A DNA stretch of 64,000 nt from Telmatactis stephensoni (GCA_029948255.1 JALIZF010001911.1:682001-746000), one strand, 5' to 3'. Counted from the stretch's first letter, positions 21,250 through 33,803 are shown. The notes: a model not told the origin generated them from the letters alone. Translations and numbers: made by a program.

Positions 21250-22460
21250 TGATTTTTTGAAGATAAGTAGTAGAAACAAGAATATAAAGCAAAATCCTCT
21301 AACGTCATAATGACGTCACCGATTATTTGAAAATTAATATCCCTAATAAAGCTTGATGACCAAAAGTTTTAACTTAGTGATGTAGAAACACTTCATAATT
21401 GTAGTAATACATGTTCGTTGCATCATCACTTGCGGTTTCCAATGGCTTTTAATGGTTATTAGTGACGTCACTTTTATGACGTCATCGTGAAACAAAAATC
21501 TCTTAATATAACTCGACAACAAAATGTCAGATCGAGATAAAAATTGCACCAAATTTTAGAGAATGTCATTCTCTTTCAACCTATGTAGTTTTGAGAATCT
21601 CTTGAAGTGACCTCGTTTCTCTCGAGAAATGTAACAATTCGCCATGACGTCACAATCACGTCTCAATGGTAAGTTTTATACATGGCAAAATAAACCGCCA
21701 CTTATAGTTAGCCATCACTGAAAGTGTCATTGCAAATGATCAACTATTGTTGAAGGATACAAAGGTTAGGGCAAAAATGGGACGTTTAAGTTTAACATTG
21801 CCGATTTGGGTATCCTTTGTGCCCGGCGTGAAAGGGGAGGGATTTACTATGCCCGCTGGGTGCTTTCCATTCAAATGGAAATTGTGGTAATTCTGTTTGG
21901 AAGGTATTAAAATATCCTTTGTCTGACCTCATTTGACAAATTACTTGTCAACATAAAAACTTCATACAATATTTTACATCATCTTTAGCTTGTCTTTCAG
22001 CAAGCTCTAATAGCATCTGAGACAAAGAATTTTTAATGTCTAGAGCTGTAATGTTTTGAAATGCATTTACTTTATTTCCATCAGAACTGAAGTCTGCTAA
22101 TTAAATATTTCTTTGCTTTCTTAACAACTTAATTTGTACAACATTTTGGACCGAAAACCAGTTTACATGTAGCTTCTATAACTCAACATAGCACTGCTAC
22201 CAAGTTTTCTATTTTTTTTTATAAAATACAAATTGAAGTTTTATTTTCTTTTTTCATTGGAGAAAGTTTGAAAATGTGCGCGTAGCATTTCTAAGTATAT
22301 ATAAAACCAAACTTCTAAAATAAATTTAATTTGACTCAAATTTATTGATTTCCACAGCATTTTAGACGTTGACTTTGCATTGTGTGGCACAACTCAAAGA
22401 TTCTAGGGCTTCCAAAAAAAATTGAACCCATCAATATATCTGAATATAAGTCTACAGAAT
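21250..22460. other. Non-coding region
   Basis: No gene recognised. Several TGACGTCA-like words occur near 21310-21650, but no organised element is evident. Confidence 0.4.
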
Positions 22461-22499
22461 AACTCACATTACAATTAGAATAAAACTGATAGGATATGA

Positions 22500-22880
22500 A
22501 ATTACATTTTCCAAAAGGACGAATTCACTATGAATTGCTATGTTCATGAAAATCCCATGAAAATTATGTGAAAATCCCATGAATTCATTTTCAGTGGCCA
22601 TGAAAACAGCAATTTGAGATTTCATGGTTCTAAGGAAGACCATGAATTCCCCATGAAAAATCTTTTGGCTGCAACACATGAATTTCATGAGCCATGAAAA
22701 TCCCATGAACTACCGGTAGGAACAATGACCCATGAAAGTGGTGTATTGGCTGTTTGTGAATTTCATGACCCATGAAAATCCCATAAAACATGAAATTGAA
22801 AAGTTTCATGACCCATGAAAGTGGCGTGTTGTTCTGTTTGTCAATTTCATGACCCATGAAAAAACCATAAACACATATTT
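22500..22880. repeat. Degenerate CATGAAAATCCCATGAA repeat region
   Basis: CATGAAA, TTTCATGACCCATGAAA and CCATGAAAATCCCATGAA recur in both orientations, building many small palindromes. Related text (TTTCATGACCCATAAGC) reappears at 23672-23720, beyond the LINE-C insertion, so the LINE seems to have landed inside this repeat. Confidence 0.7.
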
Positions 22881-23650
22881 TGGAAACCTCAAAGAAAATT
22901 ACAGCAGGTTTATCTGTTTTGAAGCGGCTAGGGACAACTTTACCATTCGAAACACATCTCAATATGTATAAAGCTCTGATTTTACCATATTTTGATTATT
23001 GTAGTTGTGTTTGGGCATCCATCAGTAAGGGACTGTCTGACAAACTGCAGCGTCTTCAAAACAGATCTGCTCGAATAATTAAGCAGGCAAACTATGAGAC
23101 TCGCTCTAGTGATTTATTGAATGATCTGGGCTGGGAAAAGCTGGAAGATAGAAGAATAAATCAACTTGCAGTAACTATGTATAAAATAAATAATGATCTA
23201 GCACCTTCTTATCTTAAGAACATTTTTACTCAAACTATGAATAAGCATTCTTATAACTTGAGAAACTCATCTATAAATCTCCATGTCCCCAGACCTCACT
23301 CAGAGGCAGGGAAAAGTTCTTTTCATTACAGAGGCACATCTCTGTGGAATAAAATCCCGGCCGAAGTCCGCACTCAATCTAATGTCATAAGTTTTAAAAA
23401 ACAACTGAATATCAAGGAATTAATCTCCGGGATGTCAACCTAGCCTGTAGATTACCTCTTTAAAAGCAGTCATATGTAACTTTAATTTTATCATGGAATT
23501 ATATATTTATATAATTTATTTAACTTCATTCATATGTAAATAATATTACTATTGTAATTTTTATATACGGCTCCCAGGAAGAGCAATTGTAATTATTGAT
23601 TTGGGACACTGTATTCAAATAAAGTTGATTGATTGATTGATTGATTGATA
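22880..23650 (+). pseudogene. LINE-C 3' fragment (reverse transcriptase C-terminus)
   Basis: A 187-codon frame holds only the last part of a non-LTR reverse transcriptase: KALILPYFDYCSCVWA, LQRLQNRSARII and RGTSLWNKIPAEVR are typical of the CR1/Jockey C-terminal region. The catalytic core is missing, so this is a 5'-truncated copy as target-primed reverse transcription leaves. After the stop (23443) an AT-rich tail ends in GATTGATTGATTGATTGAT (23628-23648), a simple-repeat 3' end of the sort seen in CR1/L2-like LINEs. It is non-functional. Confidence 0.85.
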
Positions 23651-23654
23651 AATT

Positions 23655-23930
23655 AAACTAGAAATTCACGAGTTTCATGACCCATAAGCATACTGACTAC
23701 AAAATTCGTGGTCATGAAAATACTTGAAGATGACAAATTCAATCATCAGCCTCAAAAGAAAACTATGAATCAAAGTTGACAAATTTATATAATAATATTC
23801 TTTGATATATCCCAAACAATTTTGATTATGGAAATCAGACAAGAGGTCAAATAAATTACCTATCTGATTTGGTATTAAACACTAAAATGACTAAAATATA
23901 ATGTACATATATTTATTATATACATATACA
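23655..23930. other. Short non-coding spacer
   Basis: Nothing is recognised beyond remnants of the CATGAAA repeat. Confidence 0.4.
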
Positions 23931-24309
23931 TACTAGGCGCTGTGGACCAGAGAGGCAGTCTGGTGCAGGCACAACACCAACTGGCTTATGGAACTGTGCA
24001 AGGCGTTTTGTTTTTGAGTGTGGAGGACGTCCTGTGGCGATGGAGTGTATGCGACGGCAGCAGGCTTGAGTAGCTGGAAGCTGCTAGCAAAAACTCTGCA
24101 CGCAGGCGGCTCGTATATGATGGTCGCAACTTTAGCTGACCCCTGAGTACCAGCTTGTTGAGGCAGCAATGCGAGTGTCCAGGCAGCCCTTTTTAGGGAT
24201 AGCACTGCCTGCCCTGTGATGGGAAGCCCCTAGAAAAGGTGGGGTAAAAAATGCGTACTCAGAAAACACCTGGCTGGCTAGCCGCGGTCAGCGGGACTTC
24301 ACCTAAAGC

Positions 24310-25569
24310 GGTAAGAAATCAAAGACAAGAAAGATAACTGTTGCAACATGGAATGTGCGAACAATGATAGATAAAGATAATCGACTAGAACGAAGAACAG
24401 CCCTGATTGCAAGGGAATTGCATCTGTGTAGCATCGACATTGCAGCCCTCCAAGAAACACGTCTTGAGGGACAGGGACAAATTGAAGAAGCAGAATACAC
24501 CTTCTTTTGGGTTGGCAAGACAACTGGGCCTAGAGAAGCTGGTGTTACCCTTGCAGTTCGTAACACCATTACTAAGAAGTTGACATCACTTCCCATAGCG
24601 ATCTCTCCCAGACTCATGTCTCTGAGACTGCCGATTGAGAAAGCACGCTACCTGACTCTCATAAATGTGTATGCCCCCACGATGACTTACACTGATGAGG
24701 AGAAAGAGTCCTTTTATGAAGACCTTACTCAAATAGTGTTAAAGGTCCCTAGAGAGGACAAGCTCCTTATATTAGGTGACTTTAACGCTCGAGTAGGTAC
24801 CGATTGGGAAACCTATACAGGCATTATTGGCAAATTTGGAAAGTCAAAAAAGAACTCTAATGGGGAACTTCTGCTGAATTTCTGTGCTCAACTAGAACTC
24901 AGCATTACCAACACGTTTTTCTATCAACCTGCCAAGAACTATTTCACCTGGAAGCACCCCCGCTCAGGTCACTTCCACTTGCTTGACTATGTCATCACGA
25001 GAAAGTCAGACTTGGCAGATGTACTATGCACAAAGGCTATGCGTGGACCAGAGTGCTCTACTGCTCATTATCTTGTAAGATGTCAGCTCAAAATGAAGAT
25101 CTCTCTGCCTCGCAGGAAAACTCCTGTAGGTGTCAAACCTAAGAAACTAAACATTAGCAAGCTGACTGATCCTAATAGTTGCCAAGAGCTATCAAGAACG
25201 ATAGATGCTGCACTGAAGAATGTTCAACTGTCTAGAGATGAGGATGTAGAGCAGTACTGGATTTCACTGAAGGATGCAGTGTACTCTGCAAGCAAGGAAA
25301 CTCTAGGTCATCCCCACAGGAAAACCCCTGATTGGTTTTGGGAGCATGGCAATGAAATTGAGAAACTCCTAAAAGAGAAGAAAAGTAAGCATCTTAAACA
25401 CCTACAGGAGAATTCTGAGAGGAGCAAGAGTGCACTGGCCGTAATCAAGACCAAGGTGCAGTGGGACGAGGTGAGAGCTGTTAGGAACGGCTGGTGGCAG
25501 AGGAAGAAGCAGATGAATTGCAGTGTATGGCTGACAACAATAAATATCGTCGACTGTTTGCCGGGCTGA
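24310..25569 (+). pseudogene. LINE-B endonuclease, copy 1
   Basis: The endonuclease of the LINE shows TVATWNVRTM (catalytic Asn), AALQETRLEG (catalytic Glu), INVYAPTMTYTDEEK, LLILGDFNARVGTDW (Asp and Asn) and FHLLDYVITR. An SDH-like terminal motif is not clear; HYLVR stands in its place. Coding continues upstream of the ATG at 24355 without a clear start, so the 5' end may be degenerate. A frameshift near 25500 ends the frame early; linker coding goes on in another frame to a TAA at 25802. Confidence 0.85.
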
Positions 25570-27492
25570 AAGCCATCTATGGACCCAAGAGCAATGCTGT
25601 TGCCCCAGTGAATTCTGCGGATGGTAATAAGCTGCTCACAGTCCTTCAAGATATCAAGGCCAAATGGAACGAGCACTTCAACAGCTTACTAAACCAAGAA
25701 GGATTTGCACACCCAAATGCATGTCAACAGCTGAAGAGGAAGCCCACAAGGAATGAGCTGTGTGGGGAAATCAGTATGGAGGAACTCAAGAAAGCTCTGA
25801 AGTAAACGGCAAATGGCAAAGCACCTGGTCTGGACGGTATTTCCTCAGATATCCTGAAAAAATGGTGGAAAAAAGTTGTGCAAAGCTCTACTAGACCTGT
25901 TCAACAGATCTCTACTGTCTGGTACTGTACCCCAAGACTCTCGAGATGCTTTAATCGTCACCATCTACAAGAGAAAGGGCGACCGTGCAGAATGCGGAAA
26001 CCATCGGGGAATATCACTACTGGTCATAGCTGGCAAAGTTTCTTGCCAAGATTATTTTGAACAGATTGAAAATCATTTCGGGAGAAGTTCTCCCTGAATG
26101 TCAATGTGGATTCCTGGCTGGTCGTTCTACTTCCGACGTGATCTTCACTCTGCGGCAGCTCCAAGAGAAGGCTGCAGAGCAGCACCAACCAATATATGTA
26201 GTATTTGTTGATTTCACAAAGGCATTTGACGCCGTCGACCGCACAGCCCTCTGGAAGGTCCTCAATACCTATGGATGCCCTGACAAGCTTGTTAACATCA
26301 TCAAGCAGTTCCACTATGGAATGAAGGCACAAGTCTCAGTCGGCGGTGAACCCAGTGATGCCTTTGTGGTCAACCATGGTGTGAAGCAATGGTTCGTACT
26401 GGCTCCAAGTCTTTTCTCCCGCTACCTCACAGAGATACTATGAATGAAGGGCTCAACAAGGGTGTGTTCATCCGCACAAGGACCGATGGCAAACTGTTCA
26501 ACCTTGCCCGGCTTGGTGCCCACACAAAAACACAGGAGATGTGCATCAGAGAACCGCTCTATGATGATGATGCCGCCCTCGTGGCCAGCAATGCAGTTGA
26601 TATGCTGCAGATTGTGGACCGTTTCTCCTCTGCAGCTGATATGTTTGGATTGAAAATTAACATCTCCAAAACCGAGGTACTCTATCAACCTCCTCCAAGG
26701 TCCACTGTGTTACCAGAGATGATTACAGTCCACGATAAGCCACTGAAGACAACAGAGTCTTTTACCTACCTGGGCAGTACCGTCACCAATACAAACTCCT
26801 CTGATTTGGAAGTGGAAAGAAGGATTCTATCTGCATCAAAGGCATATGGCGCGCTGCAAAGGAGACTCTGGAGCTCTCACGACATCAGAACAAAAACTAA
26901 AGTGAAGGTTTACTCAGTTGCAGTCGTCCCCTGCCTGCTCTACTCTATGGAGTGTGTGACTCTTTACCGTAGACACATCAAGGCCCTGACAAGAGTTCAG
27001 CTTCGCCATCTGCGCTCCATCCTCAAGATCAAATGGCAAGACCGCATACCAGATATTGAGGTACTGCGACGTGCAGATACAGTCAGTGTTGAAGCTCTTA
27101 TCACTGTATCACAGCTTCGTTGGGCTGGGCATGTATGTCGAATGCCCAACAGTAGACTGCCAAAATCTGTGTTTTATTCAGAACTACAACAAGGCAAAAG
27201 AAGCCAAGGAGGACAAAAGCTGCGGTACAAAGATGTTTTAAAGCGCCACATGAAGAGATCAGGTATTTCACACGATACCTGGGAAGAGGATGCTCTCCAG
27301 AAAGTCAAATGGCGTGGACTACTAAAGAAAGCCTCAGCAGCCATAGAAGATATTCGTCAGGAAGAATACCAACGTGCACATGACCGCCGTCACACAGTAG
27401 CTGTGTCAGACTCTTTCCAGTGCAGCGGCTGTCAACGATCTTGCAGATCCCTTGCGGGTCTCAAAGCCCATATAAGATCCTGTCCAAAATAA
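25494..27492 (+). pseudogene. LINE-B reverse transcriptase and C-terminal zinc motif, copy 1
   Basis: The linker and reverse transcriptase are spread over three frames. The linker ends at a stop (25802), a further frameshift lies near 25860, and another near 26040. RT blocks seen are CQCGFLAGRSTSDVIF, YVVFVDFTKAFDAVDR (first catalytic Asp) and LYDDDAALVASN, where the usual YADD box reads YDDD (near 26563). The frame changes again near 26400, and the last part (26389-27492) is long and open. It ends with CSGCQRSC..HIRSC, a Cys2-His-Cys zinc-knuckle-like motif. Copy 2 (31416-32369) is almost identical but keeps YADD. Confidence 0.85.
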
Positions 27493-27545
27493 CTCAACTC
27501 AAGACTGTCGTCTTCGATACCGAAGGACAGCCATATATATATACA

Positions 27546-28740
27546 TATCGAGATATACTCACAGAAAAGCCATTCAATAAATTTTCGATTGTTTACCAAT
27601 CTCGGCCAATCAGAATGCAGGTATCGATTTTTTACGTCTGAGAAAAACGATACGTCCAATCAGAAGCCGCGTACCGCCTTTTTTCACGTGTGAGAAAAAC
27701 GATACGTCCAATCAGAAGCGACTTCATTCCTGATGAAAATTTTTCTTCAAACTGGCTCCTCTCAGCACTTTTTATCGAAGGACTTTCAGTCTTGGCAGTT
27801 CAATTTTCAATCTTTATTCAGTAAAAATTCAAGTAGATTAGCTTAATAACCACAAAAGTCATCGATGTCATGCAGAAGAAGAGCTCTACGGGAAAAAGAT
27901 TTTCAAAACCACGCTGTGCTGCAAAAAGCGAAGGAGGATTCACGGCCGGCAGATTCGGAGTCACTGAATGAAAATTTAGTCGAACTGAGCCCTTTTATAG
28001 AAAAGCTTGGAAAAAAACACTGATAAATCAAGTTAAAGGTAATTTTTCAAGTTTTGAAGGACATTTGAAACCCCAAGCATGTTTAACGAGCGTGAATTTG
28101 ACCGTAAGTTTGTCTTTGAATACTTTGAATGAACTCAAATTCTTCGCATTGTCTTTGCTCGTTTTGTAAACAAACGTCTGTCAACGAGAAAAAAGTCCAA
28201 GTTACACAGAAAAGAATTATAATTTTGCATTGTCATTCACTTTAGATACAAATAAATATTATTTTTGTTTTGTTTTGACGTCTGTTTGTAATTTAAATTT
28301 TGTTTTGTAGGGTTCATGTGTTTTTTGAAATCAAAATCTTGACCATGGAAAAACAAACCACTTTTCACACCAAAATGACTAAAATGTATAAAAATCTCGA
28401 TATGCATATGATAAACAGAAAACACCATGGAAAGTGCTTGTACAGTTTTTATTCACTCGTTGTTTTGTATCATAAAACTCGCTCGCTCGTTCGTTTTACG
28501 ATACTTCACAACTCGTAAATAAAAACCGTACGCGCGCACTTTCCATGAAGTAGTCTCTATATAATAGCCTGAGTATCAGGCCCTCAGTATACTTCCGGTG
28601 CCTACCATGGCGGCCACACATTCTGTTCTGTTAGTGTTTATTTCGTATTTATCTTTTTCCATGGTTTTAATTACTTCTTTTATGTCAAGAATCACTCATT
28701 TTCTGTTTGTGATGAGAAAAAGCTGAATTTTCTTGGTGGC
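27546..28740. other. Region between LINE-B and LINE-D (in unit 1)
   Basis: Contains two repeats of GAGAAAAACGATACGTCCAA (27640-27720), a possible exon-like frame (27867-28022, see copy 2), and a palindromic MITE. It may include the 5' UTR of LINE-D. Confidence 0.4.
28426..28547. repeat. Small palindromic MITE, copy 1
   Basis: CATGGAAAGTGC..GTAC..GTTTTTATT at the left is mirrored at the right (GCACTTTCCATG). Copy 1 has about 35-40 extra internal bases (CTCGCTCGCTCG region) missing from copy 2 at 33306-33394. Confidence 0.6.
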
Positions 28741-28743
28741 TCT

Positions 28744-28956
28744 TTGGTTATCAATGATTTCAAGACTTCATTTATGTGGAATGTTTGTCCGTTGGTCAGT
28801 GTTAAACGTATCACATTATGTGCAAGTTTCTTCTCATCGTGCTTCTCTTCTGCTAAACTTACAATGCATGGATTCACATCTCGATCAATTCCTGGTCATG
28901 ATCCCCCTACTGACATAACTGTATACATGGATGTTCATTCAAATCCTGGACCTGTG
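28744..28956 (+). pseudogene. LINE-D 5' end with 2A-like motif, copy 1
   Basis: A short frame ends in MDVHSNPGPVL. DVHSNPGP differs by one residue from the DxExNPGP core of 2A ribosome-skipping peptides, which some LINEs of marine invertebrates carry at the N-terminus of their ORF. The frame is broken at the TTAA at 28957-28960, where a transposon begins. The rest of the LINE-D protein resumes at 36001. The upstream part of the frame is hydrophobic and Ser/Cys-rich. Confidence 0.65.
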
Positions 28957-28960
28957 TTAA

Positions 28961-29492
28961 GGTATCAGGAGGGGTTGGTGTGACAAAAATTTCCAAAATA
29001 TGTTTTTTTCTTTTATTGGGAAGAATGCATTATCATCTTTGATATTAGCTAAAAAAGTTGATTTCGATTTTTTAATCGCGATAAATTAATGAAAGTAAAA
29101 ATCGTGACCCAAACTCTTCCGGAAACTTATTGTCATCAGTTAATTAGCAATCTGTCATCGGCATGAGGTTGCCTGGACATGAAGCCCTCGTGGTTTACTT
29201 CACAGTATCGATACAACAAACTCAATTCAAGCAATGGCCTGATGAATTCAAGAAGATTCCAGCGTAAGGGAACTTTGTGCCAGCTCAAAAAGCTACTAAT
29301 TGAACTTTCCGAGAATGGAGCCCAATTGGATGAACAATTACAAACTATAGTATCTTGTACGTTCTGTTGACCTCTGCCACGATTGACTGTAAAACTCTCA
29401 TATGACTATGCAATAATGGCTAGGAACTTTGAGAATGACCAGGTAGGATGACAACGCACTGACAGATCTCAGGTGTTTTGTAAACACCCCTG
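28961..29492 (+). mobile_element. Left end of TTAA-class transposon, truncated copy
   Basis: The end GGTATCAGGAGGGGTTGG follows a TTAA. The element stops at the duplication junction (29492), so this copy has no right end. The complete copy is 33808-35996. Confidence 0.8.
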
Positions 29493-32420
29493 TGTCTCTG
29501 AGACTGCCGATTGAGAAAGCACGCTACCTGACTCTCATAAATGTGTATGCCCCCACGATGACTTACACTGATGAGGAGAAAGAGTCCTTTTATGAAGACC
29601 TTACTCAAATAGTGTTAAAGGTCCCTAGAGAGGACAAGCTCCTTATATTAGGTGACTTTAACGCTCGAGTAGGTACCGATTGGGAAACCTATACAGGCAT
29701 TATTGGCAAATTTGGAAAGTCAAAAAAGAACTCTAATGGGGAACTTCTGCTGAATTTCTGTGCTCAACTAGAACTCAGCATTACCAACACGTTTTTCTAT
29801 CAACCTGCCAAGAACTATTTCACCTGGAAGCACCCCCGCTCAGGTCACTTCCACTTGCTTGACTATGTCATCACGAGAAAGTCAGACTTGGCAGATGTAC
29901 TATGCACAAAGGCTATGCGTGGACCAGAGTGCTCTACTGCTCATTATCTTGTAAGATGTCAGCTCAAAATGAAGATCTCTCTGCCTCGCAGGAAAACTCC
30001 TGTAGGTGTCAAACCTAAGAAACTAAACATTAGCAAGCTGACTGATCCTAATAGTTGCCAAGAGCTATCAAGAACGATAGATGCTGCACTGAAGAATGTT
30101 CAACTGTCTAGAGATGAGGATGTAGAGCAGTACTGGATTTCACTGAAGGATGCAGTGTACTCTGCAAGCAGGAAATTCTAGGTCATCCCACAGAAAGACT
30201 CCTGATTGGTTCTGGGAGCATGGTAATGAAATCGAAGAGGCTCCTAGAAGAGAAGAGGAACAAGTATCCTCGGCATCTACAGGAAAACTCGGACAGGAGC
30301 AAGAGTACACAATGCTGAAGTCAAGACCAAGATGCAGTGGGACGAGGTGAGAGCTGTTAGGAACGGCTGGTGGCAGAGGAAAGCAGATGAATTGCAGTGT
30401 ATGGCTGACAACCATAACTATCGTGGACTGTTTGCCGGGCTGAAAACCATCTATGGACCCAAGAGCAATGCTGTTGCCCCAGTGAAGTCCGCGGATGGTA
30501 GTAAGCTGCTCACAGACCTTCAAGACACCTCAAGGCCAGATGGAAGGAGCAGTTCAACAGCTTACTAAACCAAGAAGGATTTGCACACCCAAATGCATGT
30601 CAACAGCTGAAGAGAAAGCCCACAAGGGAATGAGCTGTGTGGGGAAATCAGTATGGAGGAACTCAAGAAAGCTCTGAAGTAAACGGCAAATGGCAAAGCA
30701 CCTGGTCTGGACGGTATTTCCTCAGATATCCTGAAAAATGGTGGAAAAAAGTTGTGCAAAGCTCTACTAGACCTGTTCAACAGGATCTCTACTGTCTGGT
30801 ACTGTACCCCAAGACTCTCGAGATGCTTTAATCGTCACCATCTACAAGAGAAAGGGCGACCGTGCAGAATGCGGAAACCATCGGGGAATATCACTACTGG
30901 TCATAGCTGGCAAAGTTCTTGCCAAGATTATTTTGAACAGATTGAAAATCATTTCGGGAGAAGTTCTCCCTGAATGTCAATGTGGATTCCTGGCTGGTCG
31001 TTCTACTTCCGACGTGATCTTCACTCTGCGGCAGCTCCAAGAGAAGGCTGCAGAGCAGCACCAACCAATATATGTAGTATTTGTTGATTTCACAAAGGCA
31101 TTTGACGCCGTCGACCGCACAGCCCTCTGGAAGGTCCTCAATACCTATGGATGCCCTGACAAGCTTGTTAACATCATCAAGCAGTTCCACTATGGAATGA
31201 AGGCACAAGTCTCAGTCGGCGGTGAACCCAGTGATGCCTTTGTGGTCAAGCCATGGTGTGAAGCAATGGTTCGTACTGGCTCCAAGTCTTTTCTCCCGCT
31301 ACCTCACCAGAGATACTATGAATGAAGGGCTCAACAAGGGTGTGTTCATCCGCACAAGGACCGATGGCAAACTGTTCAACCTTGCCCGGCTTCGTGCCCA
31401 CACAAAACACAGGAGATGTGCATCAGAGAACCGCTCTATGCTGATGATGCCGCCCTCGTGGCCAGCAATGCAGTTGATATGCTGCAGATTGTGGACCGTT
31501 TCTCCTCTGCAGCTGATATGTTTGGATTGAAAATTAACATCTCCAAAACCGAGGTACTCTATCAACCTCCTCCAAGGTCCACTGTGTTACCAGAGATGAT
31601 TACAGTCCACGATAAGCCACTGAAGACAACAGAGTCTTTTACCTACCTGGGCAGTACCGTCACCAATACAAACTCCTCTGATTTGGAAGTGGAAAGAAGG
31701 ATTCTATCTGCATCAAAGGCATATGGCGCGCTGCAAAGGAGACTCTGGAGCTCTCACGACATCAGAACAAAAACTAAAGTGAAGGTTTACTCAGTTGCAG
31801 TCGTCCCCTGCCTGCTCTACTCTATGGAGTGTGTGACTCTTTACCGTAGACACATCAAGGCCCTGACAAGAGTTCAGCTTCGCCATCTGCGCTCCATCCT
31901 CAAGATCAAATGGCAAGACCGCATACCAGATATTGAGGTACTGCGACGTGCAGATACAGTCAGTGTTGAAGCTCTTATCACTGTATCACAGCTTCGTTGG
32001 GCTGGGCATGTATGTCGAATGCCCAACAGTAGACTGCCAAAATCTGTGTTTTATTCAGAACTACAACAAGGCAAAAGAAGCCAAGGAGGACAAAAGCTGC
32101 GGTACAAAGATGTTTTAAAGCGCCACATGAAGAGATCAGGTATTTCACACGATACCTGGGAAGAGGATGCTCTCCAGAAAGTCAAATGGCGTGGACTACT
32201 AAAGAAAGCCTCAGCAGCCATAGAAGATATTCGTCAGGAAGAATACCAACGTGCACATGACCGCCGTCACACAGTAGCTGTGTCAGACTCTTTCCAGTGC
32301 AGCGGCTGTCAACGATCTTGCAGATCCCTTGCGGGTCTCAAAGCCCATATAAGATCCTGTCCAAAATAACTCAACTCAAGACTGTCGTCTTCGATACCGA
32401 AGGACAGCCATATATATATA
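29493..32420 (+). pseudogene. LINE-B copy 2 (5'-less through the duplication)
   Basis: The endonuclease lacks its first ~90 residues because the duplication breakpoint lies inside it. The endonuclease is open at 29492-30181; the linker (30150-30740) is full of small indels and clearly more diverged from copy 1 than the rest. RT blocks follow at 30933-31325 and 31416-32369 with an intact LYADDAALV box and the C-terminal Cys/His motif. It is non-functional because of the missing start and frameshifts. Confidence 0.85.
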
Positions 32421-32743
32421 CATATCGAGATATACTCACAGAAAAGCCATTCAATAAATTTTCGATTTGTTTACCAATCTCGCCAATCAGAATGCAGGTA
32501 TCGATTTTTCACGTCGTGAGAAAAACAATACGTACAATCAGAAGCCCAGTACGCTCTTTTTTTCACGTGTGAGAAAAACGATACGTCCAATCAGAAGCGA
32601 CTTCATTCCTGATGAAAATTTTTCTTCAAACTGGCTCCTCTCAGCACTTTTTATCGAAGGACTTTCAGTCTTGGCAGTTCAATTTTCAATCTTTATTCAG
32701 TAAAAATTCAAGTAGATTAGCTTAATAACCACAAAAGTCATCG

Positions 32744-32919
32744 ATGTCATGCAGAAGAAGAGCTCTACGGGAAAAAGATTTTCAAAACCACGCTGTGCTG
32801 CAAAAAGCGAAGGAGGATTCACGGCCGGCAGATTCGGAGTCACTGAATGAAAATTTAGTCGAACTGAGCCCTTTTATAGAAAAGCTTGGAAAAAAAACAC
32901 TGATAAATCAAGTTAAAGG
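32744..32919 (+). other. Exon-like open frame, unknown
   Basis: The frame starts MSCRRRALREKDFQNH and is rich in Lys/Glu/Ser. It reaches a possible splice donor (GTTAAAG|GTAATT) at about 32919. In unit 1 a one-base loss in an A-run near 28012 ends the same frame with a stop. It could be the first exon of an unknown gene or a LINE-D leader frame. I do not recognise it. Confidence 0.2.
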
Positions 32920-33305
32920 TAATTTTTCAAGTTTTGAAGGACATTTGAAACCCCAAGCATGTTTAACGAGCGTGAATTTGACCGTAAGTTTGTCTTTGAA
33001 TACTTTGAATGAACTCAAATTCTTCGCATTGTCTTTGCTCGTTTTGTAAACAAACGTCTGTCAACGAGAAAAAAGTCCAAGTTACACAGAAAAGAATTAT
33101 AATTTTGCATTGTCATTCACTTTAGATACAAATAAATATTATTTTTGTTTTGTTTTGACGTCTGTTTGTAATTTAAATTTTGTTTTGTAGGGTTCATGTG
33201 TTTTTTGAAATCAAAATCTTGACCATGGAAAAACAAACCACTTTTCACACCAAAATGACTAAAATGTATAAAAATCTCGATATGTATAAAATAAACAGAA
33301 AACAC

Positions 33306-33394
33306 CATGGAAAGTGCTTTGTACAGTTTTTATTCACTCGTTGTTTCGTATCATAAAACTCGTGAATAAAAACCGTACGCGCGCACTTTCCATG
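33306..33394. repeat. Small palindromic MITE, copy 2
   Basis: Shorter version of 28426-28547 with the same CATGGAAAGTGC ends. Confidence 0.6.
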
Positions 33395-33590
33395 AAGTAG
33401 TCTCTATATAATAGCCTGAGTATCAGGCCCTCAGTATACTTCCGGTGCCTACCATGGCGGCCACACATTCTGTTCTGTTAGTGTTTATTTCGTATTTATC
33501 TTTTTCCATGGTTTTAATTACTTCTTTTATGTCAAGAATCACTCATTTTCTGTTTGTGATGAGAAAAAGCTGAATTTTCTTGGTGGCTCT

Positions 33591-33803
33591 TTGGTTATCA
33601 ATGATTTCAAGACTTCATTTATGTGGAATGTTTGTCCGTTGGTCAGTGTTAAACGTATCACATTATGTGCAAGTTTCTTCTCATCGTGCTTCTCTTCTGC
33701 TAAACTTACAATGCATGGATTCACATCTCGATCAATTCCTGGTCATGATCCCCCTACTGACATAACTGTATACATGGATGTTCATTCAAATCCTGGACCT
33801 GTG
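33591..33803 (+). pseudogene. LINE-D 5' end with 2A-like motif, copy 2
   Basis: Same sequence as 28744-28956 by duplication. This copy is the one directly linked, across the 2.19-kb transposon, to the LINE-D continuation at 36001. If the transposon and one TTAA are removed, the frame runs on without a shift (GPVL then NSDLAFP). Confidence 0.7.

Larger units (their letters stand above)
23935..27545 (+). mobile_element. LINE-B copy 1 (APE-type LINE, RTE/'craniofacial'-like)
   Basis: The 5' region (23935-24310) leads into an endonuclease, linker, reverse transcriptase and a C-terminal Cys/His motif. The 3' end has a small hairpin (TCTTCGATACCGAAGGAC) and a (TA)n tail near 27530-27545. Endonuclease text of this kind is often annotated in databases as craniofacial development protein 2-like. 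The clade (RTE/BovB versus I/Nimb-like) is unresolved by eye. Several frameshifts and a stop at 25802 make it non-functional. From 24617 on it belongs to a tandem duplication. Confidence 0.85.
24617..29492 (+). repeat. Tandem duplication, unit 1 (4876 bp)
   Basis: This begins inside the LINE-B endonuclease (TGTCTCTGAGACTG) and ends at ACACCCCTGTG inside a TTAA-class transposon. Unit 2 follows immediately in the same orientation. Most of the two units is near-identical. Differences cluster in patches (for example 25300-25740, 27590-27680, 28400-28515). Confidence 0.95.

Noticed and set aside
20960..21292. 110-codon minus-strand frame
   Set aside because: Overlaps the dispersed repeat and has no recognisable domain.
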